Below are positions 19,910 through 24,431 of a stretch of DNA of 24,431 bases, piece after piece. Position numbers and translations under genes: made by a program. Every line of letters begins with the position of its first letter. The stretch's first letter is position 1. Source of the DNA: an uncultured bacterium (GTDB taxonomy: Bacteria > Verrucomicrobiota > Kiritimatiellia > RFP12 > UBA1067). The stretch is taken from assembly GCA_900547945.1 (NCBI GenBank), contig URIT01000038.1, forward strand, positions 1 to 24,431, in the 5' to 3' direction. The notes beneath the pieces are model-generated. The model made no database searches and was not told the DNA's origin. It was given only the letters and a program-made list of their open reading frames with translations.

Positions 19910-22867
19910 CTATTCGCGAGTCTGGACGACCGATTCGACGGCGTCAAGCCGGTTCGTGCAGGCCTCCAGCTGCTGCGGGCCGGCGAGGACGCAGACGGCG
20001 GCGTCCCGCGCGAGCGCGTCGAGCCGCTTCGCGAAGGCCGCGAGGTCCTGCTTCGTCGTCGCGAGCATTTCCGCCCGCAGGCGCTGCAGGTCGGCGGGCG
20101 TGCGGCCCGACAGGTAGAGGTCCATCGCCCGGGAAGCTTCGACACGCGGCGTGAGGTACGGCTCCGTCGCCGCGACGGCACTCACGACGTAGCGGTCGAG
20201 CGCGTCGTCCCCCGCCGCGAACGCGCGCAGCGCGTCGCCGCTTTTCGCGTAGACGTCGAGCGAGCGGGCGGGCGTCGGGTCGTTCCACGAGAGCCAGCCC
20301 GCGTCGCCGTCGGGCCGCACGCGCACGTTGCCGCCGTAGGCCCCGCCCTTCACGCGGATCTCGTTCCACAGGTAGCCCAGCGAAAGGATGCGGCAGGCGA
20401 CGACGGCGGAGCCGCCGTAGACGCCCGGCACGGGATGCGCCACGCGCGCCGCGAAGCCGATGGACGCCGGGATGCGGAAGCCCTCGCGGCGTTTCGGAAA
20501 GGGCGCATGGGCGACGGGCGCGCCGACCGGGCCGCGCGGGAAGGCGGCGGCCAGCTCGCCCGCGAAGGACGCGGGCATGTTGTCCGTCAGGCACACGACG
20601 AGGCGGTCGCGCACGAAGACCTTCCGCGCGAGCGCCGCGAGGCGTGCGCCGAGGGCCGCCGCACCGCCGGCGTCCAGCTTCTGCAGGTGGCGGATCTGCG
20701 CGAAGCCCTCCAGCGTCTCCTCCAGGGCGGCGCGCACGGAAAGCTGCGCGGCGGCGCGGCGGAACGGGTGGTTGCGTCCGCCGAGGCCCATCGTCGCGCG
20801 CTCGGCGGCGATGCGCGTCTGCTTCACGAGGTCGCCGATGGCCCGGGCGTCCGCGAAGGACGTTTCGAGCAGGACCTCCGGGACGAGGCGCCGCACGTCC
20901 GCCTGGCGCGACAGGAGCGCGGAGACGCCCACCGAGAAATAGGGATGCGCGTCCTGCGGATCGCCCGGCTTCCCGTACACGGCAGCGGACATCCCGAAGT
21001 TCCCGAGCTTGCCGTCGAGTTCGTTGCGCAGGGCGTCGATCGCGTGGCGCGCCGTCGGCAGGTCGCCCAGGACGCGCGCGAGCATCGGCAGGTCGGCGAG
21101 CTCGTCCACCGTCAGGTCGGCCACCGAGAAGGCGAGGCCCAGGTGGAGGACGCCGTTCGCCTGGGTGCGGGGACGGATCACCGTCACCTCCCCGGCCTGG
21201 GCCGTCTCGTACACCGGCACCGGACCCTCGACGGGGACGTCCTTGACGGCGAGGACGGGCAGCTTCGCGGCGTCCTCCGGGCGGTCGGGCGCCGCCTGCC
21301 GCTTCTCTCGCGCGCGGCAGGCGGCCACCACGGCCTCGGCCTCCGCCTTCGTCCACCCCGCCTTGACCTTCGCGAGCGCGGCCTTCTCCGCCGCGCGCCG
21401 CGCCGCGCCGAGCGTGGCCGACGGCAGCATCGTCAGCTCCGCATGGTGGGGGTTCTCGACGATGGCCTCCTTCAGCATCCGCTCGAACCACCCCTCGGCG
21501 AGGCGGCGGCGCAGGGACGCGAAGCGCGCGGCGTTGCGGAAGGCGTCCGCCGGATCGCCCCCGTAGAGCCACTGGTCGTAGGCGTCGTTGAAGAAGGCGA
21601 GCCCGCGCGGGAAGCCGCCGTAGTCCTTCTCGCGGTCGTGGAACTCGGCCCGGTCCAGAAGCGCCTCCAGCCGCGCGCGGTCAAGCCCCTTCGCGACGAG
21701 GGCGGCCAGCGTCTCGCGCACCGTGCGGCGCACGGCCGCGACGTTCTCGCGCTTCACGTTCTTCACGACGAGCGAAGCCTCCAGCTGGGCGGCGGAGCCG
21801 ACGCCGAAGCGGACATCCTCGCAGAGCCCACGGTCGAGCAGGGCCTTCTTGAGCGGCGCGTCGTTGTCGCCCGCGAGCGCGTCGGTGATCACGTCGAGCG
21901 CCATCAGCTTCTCGCGTTCGTCGAAGCGCCCGAAGACCCAGGCGTCGCCGAGGATGACCTTCCCGTCCGGCGTCTCGTCCGCGCCGATCTCGTACTCGAC
22001 CGTCTTCGCGGCGGCAACGGGCGGCTGGTAGGCGACGGCGGCGTCGACCTCGGCGCGCGGGTAGGGGGCGAGGAAGCCGTCGAGCTTCGCGAGGACGGCG
22101 GCGAGGTCCACCCTGCCGTCCAGGAAGATGCGCGCGTTGGACGGGTGGTAGAACGTGCGGTAGAACGCCGTGTACGCCTCGAAGGTGAGCTGGGGGATGG
22201 CGGCGGGGTCGCCGCCCGAGACGAAGCCGTAGCAGGTCTGCGGATAGAGGAGGCGGCGCAGTTCGTGGTAGAGGCGGCGCTCCGGGTTCGCGAAGGCGCC
22301 CTTCATCTCGCTGTAGACGACGCCGTTGCGGCGCAGCTCGCCGTCCGCCGCGTCCAGCTCGTAGTGCCAGCCCTCCTGCTCGAACGCGAAGGGGTCCTTC
22401 ACGCTCAGCGGGTGGAGGACGGAGTCCATGTACACGTCGACGAGGTTGAGGAAATCGGCGCCGTTGCGCGAGCAGACGGGGTACATCGTCGAGTCCGCGC
22501 TCGTCCAGGCGTTCAGGAACGTCGCGAAGGAGCTCTTCAGAAGATCGACGAACGGCTCCTTCACGGGGTACTTCTCCGAGCCGCAGAGGACGGAATGTTC
22601 GATGATGTGGGCGACGCCCGTGTCATCCTGCGGGAAGGTGCGGAACCCGATCGCGAAGGTCATGTTGTCGTCGTCGCGGTCGAGCCACGCAAGGTCCGCG
22701 CCGTTCTTCTCGTACGCCATCCGCACGAGCCGCCCCTTCACCTCGGGCAATTCCGTCACGCTCCGCACGGTGAACCCGCTCACGACGTCGCCGGGCCGCA
22801 GCGCAGCGGCCGCAGGCGGCAACGCCATCCCCGTCAAAACGGCCATCGCCAAAACCTTTCCGTTCAT
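19910..22867 (-). CDS. M16C-type zinc peptidase (PreP/falcilysin-like)
   Basis: A 985-residue metallopeptidase. Signal peptide about 1-22 (ending PAAAAL), so it is probably periplasmic or outer-membrane facing. The inverted zinc motif HxxEH is H87-I-I-E90-H91 (HIIEHSVLCGS), and the third ligand is E187 in NGVVYSEMKG. FVDLLKSSFATFLNAWTSADSTMYPV and the clamshell architecture with two halves joined by a helical linker (about 480-540) are typical of the presequence-protease branch. GYLWNEIRVKGGAYG in the C-terminal half is the conserved R/Y region. Known members degrade short unstructured peptides. ATG 22867 has AGGAGA upstream and overlaps the metallophosphoesterase stop by four bases (ATGA), so the two genes are translationally coupled. 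Length is typical (about 970-1000). Confidence 0.92.
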   Translation of the reverse strand: MNGKVLAMAVLTGMALPPAAAALRPGDVVSGFTVRSVTELPEVKGRLVRMAYEKNGADLAWLDRDDDNMTFAIGFRTFPQDDTGVAHIIEHSVLCGSEKYPVKEPFVDLLKSSFATFLNAWTSADSTMYPVCSRNGADFLNLVDVYMDSVLHPLSVKDPFAFEQEGWHYELDAADGELRRNGVVYSEMKGAFANPERRLYHELRRLLYPQTCYGFVSGGDPAAIPQLTFEAYTAFYRTFYHPSNARIFLDGRVDLAAVLAKLDGFLAPYPRAEVDAAVAYQPPVAAAKTVEYEIGADETPDGKVILGDAWVFGRFDEREKLMALDVITDALAGDNDAPLKKALLDRGLCEDVRFGVGSAAQLEASLVVKNVKRENVAAVRRTVRETLAALVAKGLDRARLEALLDRAEFHDREKDYGGFPRGLAFFNDAYDQWLYGGDPADAFRNAARFASLRRRLAEGWFERMLKEAIVENPHHAELTMLPSATLGAARRAAEKAALAKVKAGWTKAEAEAVVAACRAREKRQAAPDRPEDAAKLPVLAVKDVPVEGPVPVYETAQAGEVTVIRPRTQANGVLHLGLAFSVADLTVDELADLPMLARVLGDLPTARHAIDALRNELDGKLGNFGMSAAVYGKPGDPQDAHPYFSVGVSALLSRQADVRRLVPEVLLETSFADARAIGDLVKQTRIAAERATMGLGGRNHPFRRAAAQLSVRAALEETLEGFAQIRHLQKLDAGGAAALGARLAALARKVFVRDRLVVCLTDNMPASFAGELAAAFPRGPVGAPVAHAPFPKRREGFRIPASIGFAARVAHPVPGVYGGSAVVACRILSLGYLWNEIRVKGGAYGGNVRVRPDGDAGWLSWNDPTPARSLDVYAKSGDALRAFAAGDDALDRYVVSAVAATEPYLTPRVEASRAMDLYLSGRTPADLQRLRAEMLATTKQDLAAFAKRLDALARDAAVCVLAGPQQLEACTNRLDAVESVVQTRE

Positions 22868-24027
22868 TTCGCTTCTCCTGTCTCCTTTTTCCGCAGGACA
22901 ATCTCGGTGATCTCGGCGGGGACGCCGAGGCGGAGCGGGAAGCCCGCCCACTGCCCCGTGCCGCTGCTTACGTAGAGCGCGCGCCGCCCCATCTGGTAAA
23001 GCCCCCGTACAAAGCCGTTGTTGTCCAGGCGCGCGACGAGGCGGTCGACGCCGCGCATCATGCCCCCGTGCGTGTGCCCCGAGAGCTGGAGGGCGATCCC
23101 CGGCACGGCGGCGGACCGGGGATCCCACGGACGGTGCTGCAGCAGGATCCGGCAGACGCCCTTCGGCGCCCCCGCGAACGCCTTCGCGACATCCGGCAGC
23201 TCCAGCCGCGCCGTCGCGCCCCTGTTCTGAATCGCCGCAGGGTCCGTCACGCCCCCCACCACGAGGCGCGCGCCGCCCTTCTCCAGGACGCGGTGCGCGT
23301 TGTCGAGCATGACGACGCCGAAGGACGTGAAGACGGGCCGCCACGCCACGTAGTCGGAATAGTACTCGTGGTTCCCCGCGCAGCCGAGGACGCCGTAGGG
23401 CGCCCGCAGGGAGCGGAGCGGCGACAGGTCGTCCGCCCGCAGCTCCGGCGAGCCGTCCACGAAGTCCCCCGTGATGCAGACAAGATCCGGCTTGAGGGCG
23501 TTGACCTTCGCGACGATGCCGACCGTGCGCCCCTTCCGCGCCGCCGGGCTGCAGTGGAGGTCCGTGAGCTGCACGATGCGGAAGCCGTCGAACGCCGCCG
23601 GAAGGCCCTCCACGGCGATTTCGACGCGCCGCACGTCGGGGATCCGAATGCCCTCCCAGATGCCCCAGCCCGCCACGAGCATCGCCACCGCCGCAAGCGC
23701 CCCAATCGCCCGGCGGGGCGAGGGGCGCGACGAGCGATGCACGAGGCCCCACACGCCCCCCACCACGCCCCACACGCACGACAGCGCGCACAGGATCATC
23801 GCCGCCGAATAGCTCCAGCCCGTCAGGTTGACGAACCGCTCCGGCAGGTCCGGCACGAATGCATCCCCGCCGAAGAACCGGTAGATGAGGAACTTCTGCG
23901 AGGCGACGAGCAGCACCCCCGCCACCAGCACGCTCCAACGCCACCCAAGCCGCAGCGGACGCACCACGGTGATGAGCATGAGCGCCCACGCCGCAAGGGG
24001 AAACAGTTCAAAGAACAGCCTGAACAT
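22864..24027 (-). CDS. membrane-anchored metallophosphoesterase (YkuE/YaeI-like)
   Basis: A 387-residue phosphoesterase with about four N-terminal membrane segments (about 5-23, 31-48, 68-95, 107-124), then a calcineurin-like domain. Metal-site motifs: D156 and H158 (LTDLHCSP), GDF (D188), GNHE (N219, H220), H298 (LLQHRP) and GHTHGG (317-322). Relatives include phosphodiesterases acting on lipid or cell-wall precursors; the exact substrate is unknown. The catalytic domain probably lies on one membrane face, which cannot be fixed by eye. ATG 24027 has no Shine-Dalgarno and is preceded by an A/C/U-rich leader of repeated octamers. The promoter is at 24148-24177. The stop overlaps the M16 start (ATGA). 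A shorter start at Met17 is possible but also lacks a ribosome-binding site and would cut the first membrane segment. Confidence 0.88.
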   Translation of the reverse strand: MFRLFFELFPLAAWALMLITVVRPLRLGWRWSVLVAGVLLVASQKFLIYRFFGGDAFVPDLPERFVNLTGWSYSAAMILCALSCVWGVVGGVWGLVHRSSRPSPRRAIGALAAVAMLVAGWGIWEGIRIPDVRRVEIAVEGLPAAFDGFRIVQLTDLHCSPAARKGRTVGIVAKVNALKPDLVCITGDFVDGSPELRADDLSPLRSLRAPYGVLGCAGNHEYYSDYVAWRPVFTSFGVVMLDNAHRVLEKGGARLVVGGVTDPAAIQNRGATARLELPDVAKAFAGAPKGVCRILLQHRPWDPRSAAVPGIALQLSGHTHGGMMRGVDRLVARLDNNGFVRGLYQMGRRALYVSSGTGQWAGFPLRLGVPAEITEIVLRKKETGEAK

Positions 24028-24035
24028 AACGAAGA

Positions 24036-24146
24036 ATTAAGCGGTTAAATAGTTAAATGGTTAAATGATTGAATAAGTGGTTAATGCTTGAAAGGTTAAA
24101 TGAAGGTTAAGTGGTTGAATGGTTAAATGATTGAATGGTTAAGTGG
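24036..24146. repeat. octanucleotide array 2, in the leader of the metallophosphoesterase gene
   Basis: About 13 imperfect 8-nt units. On the minus strand they read CAYTYAAC (CACTTAAC, CATTCAAC, CATTTAAC), the same consensus and the same orientation toward the gene as array 1. Spacing is broken by small insertions around 24075-24102, so this copy is older or less homogeneous. It occupies nearly all of the predicted 5' leader. Confidence 0.85.
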
Positions 24147-24147
24147 C

Positions 24148-24177
24148 AGTATACCCGATCATCTGTCTGATCGTCAA
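24148..24177 (-). promoter_or_regulatory. promoter of the metallophosphoesterase/M16 operon with spacer dyad
   Basis: Minus strand TTGACG (24177-24172), an 18-nt spacer and TATACT (24153-24148). The spacer is almost filled by a perfect dyad, CGATCA-N6-TGATCG (24156-24173), a candidate repressor site. The leader to the ATG is about 115 nt. Confidence 0.65.
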
Positions 24178-24431
24178 CACCATCGCGCCGTTCATTCCAT
24201 CGGGGGGCTGTTCAATGCCATGCGCCGAACCACATCGCCGAGCCGGGAGGGACGCGCTTGTCGCGTCCGCGCCATCCGGCCGGTTCACACGGAGCGCGTG
24301 GAGGCACGGAGATTGTTTTCGAGATTGGCGCGCGAAGTACCCGCGCCGCCCTCGGCGCGTGGCGTCCGAACGGGGGAGCGTTCCGTGCCCTTCGCCGTGC
24401 CGCCCCACAGCGTCCCGCGCCGAGGGCGGCG
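24178..24431. repeat. mosaic intergenic repeats, copies 2 and 3
   Basis: No gene is visible from 24178 to the window end. There is a hairpin, GGACGCG-N5-CGCGTCC (24250-24268), adjoining a GGGAGGGACGCGC segment shared with 19898-19911. A 40-bp block (24325-24364) is identical and inverted to copy 1. A third partial copy (24394-24431) lies in copy 1 orientation and runs off the window. The open frame at 24139-24408 merely crosses these repeats. Confidence 0.8.

Noticed and set aside
24139..24408. Small minus-strand ORF of 89 residues
   Set aside because: Its sequence is the translation of the mosaic intergenic repeat, also seen out of context at 19811; no ribosome-binding site.
1..24431. tRNA, rRNA, riboswitch or insertion sequence
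   Set aside because: None of the intergenic regions showed a recognisable cloverleaf, rRNA segment, transposase or known riboswitch core by eye.

Overview
The window is GC-rich chromosomal DNA, about two thirds G+C by eye, from a Gram-negative bacterium. The envelope genes support this: an LptF/LptG-type lipopolysaccharide-export permease, a PqiC-like auxiliary lipoprotein, other lipoproteins and Sec-exported enzymes. The mix of exported carbohydrate enzymes, unsaturated-uronate catabolism (kduI, kduD), single-copy housekeeping genes (ispD, folE, guaA, xer) and dense intergenic repeats suggests an uncultured member of the PVC group, perhaps Kiritimatiellae/Verrucomicrobiota-like. That placement is inference; no rRNA or marker alignment is available here.

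All genes except ygiQ lie on the minus strand. From left to right: a Xer-type tyrosine recombinase and a small HMA-like lipoprotein (43-1296); an ispD / metallophosphatase / PqiC-like lipoprotein operon (1466-3572) closed by a strong terminator; kduD directly abutting an LptF/G permease (3673-5535); an octanucleotide repeat array with bracketing hairpins (about 5550-5802); kduI (5799-6629); folE preceded by a large secreted protein of unknown function (6738-9573); and an arsR / CoA-disulfide-reductase-rhodanese operon (9802-11802). Then comes ygiQ on the plus strand (12110-13828), convergent with a secreted GH43::endonuclease/exonuclease/phosphatase fusion (13825-15717), and guaA (15773-17308). 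A decayed Sel1::AAA+ ATPase pseudogene (17447-17906) and an AT-richer AbiEi/AbiEii toxin-antitoxin cassette (18120-19651) form an accessory patch. An M16C (PreP-like) peptidase overlaps a membrane-anchored metallophosphoesterase (19910-24027), and the window ends in mosaic intergenic repeats.

Several modules are coherent. KduI and KduD carry out consecutive steps from unsaturated uronate to 2-keto-3-deoxygluconate. The GH43 fusion may feed on arabinogalactan-type plant polysaccharide. ArsR plus CoADR-rhodanese looks like a persulfide or redox response unit. AbiE is a phage-defence type toxin-antitoxin.

The most unusual non-coding content is of three kinds: two arrays of one octamer family (CAYTYAAC, read toward the downstream gene) in front of kduD and the metallophosphoesterase gene; a 40-bp perfect inverted repeat linking the two ends of the M16/metallophosphoesterase locus; and a recurrent promoter layout in which a T-run, in two cases a terminator tail, runs directly into an extended -10 (TGnTATACT).
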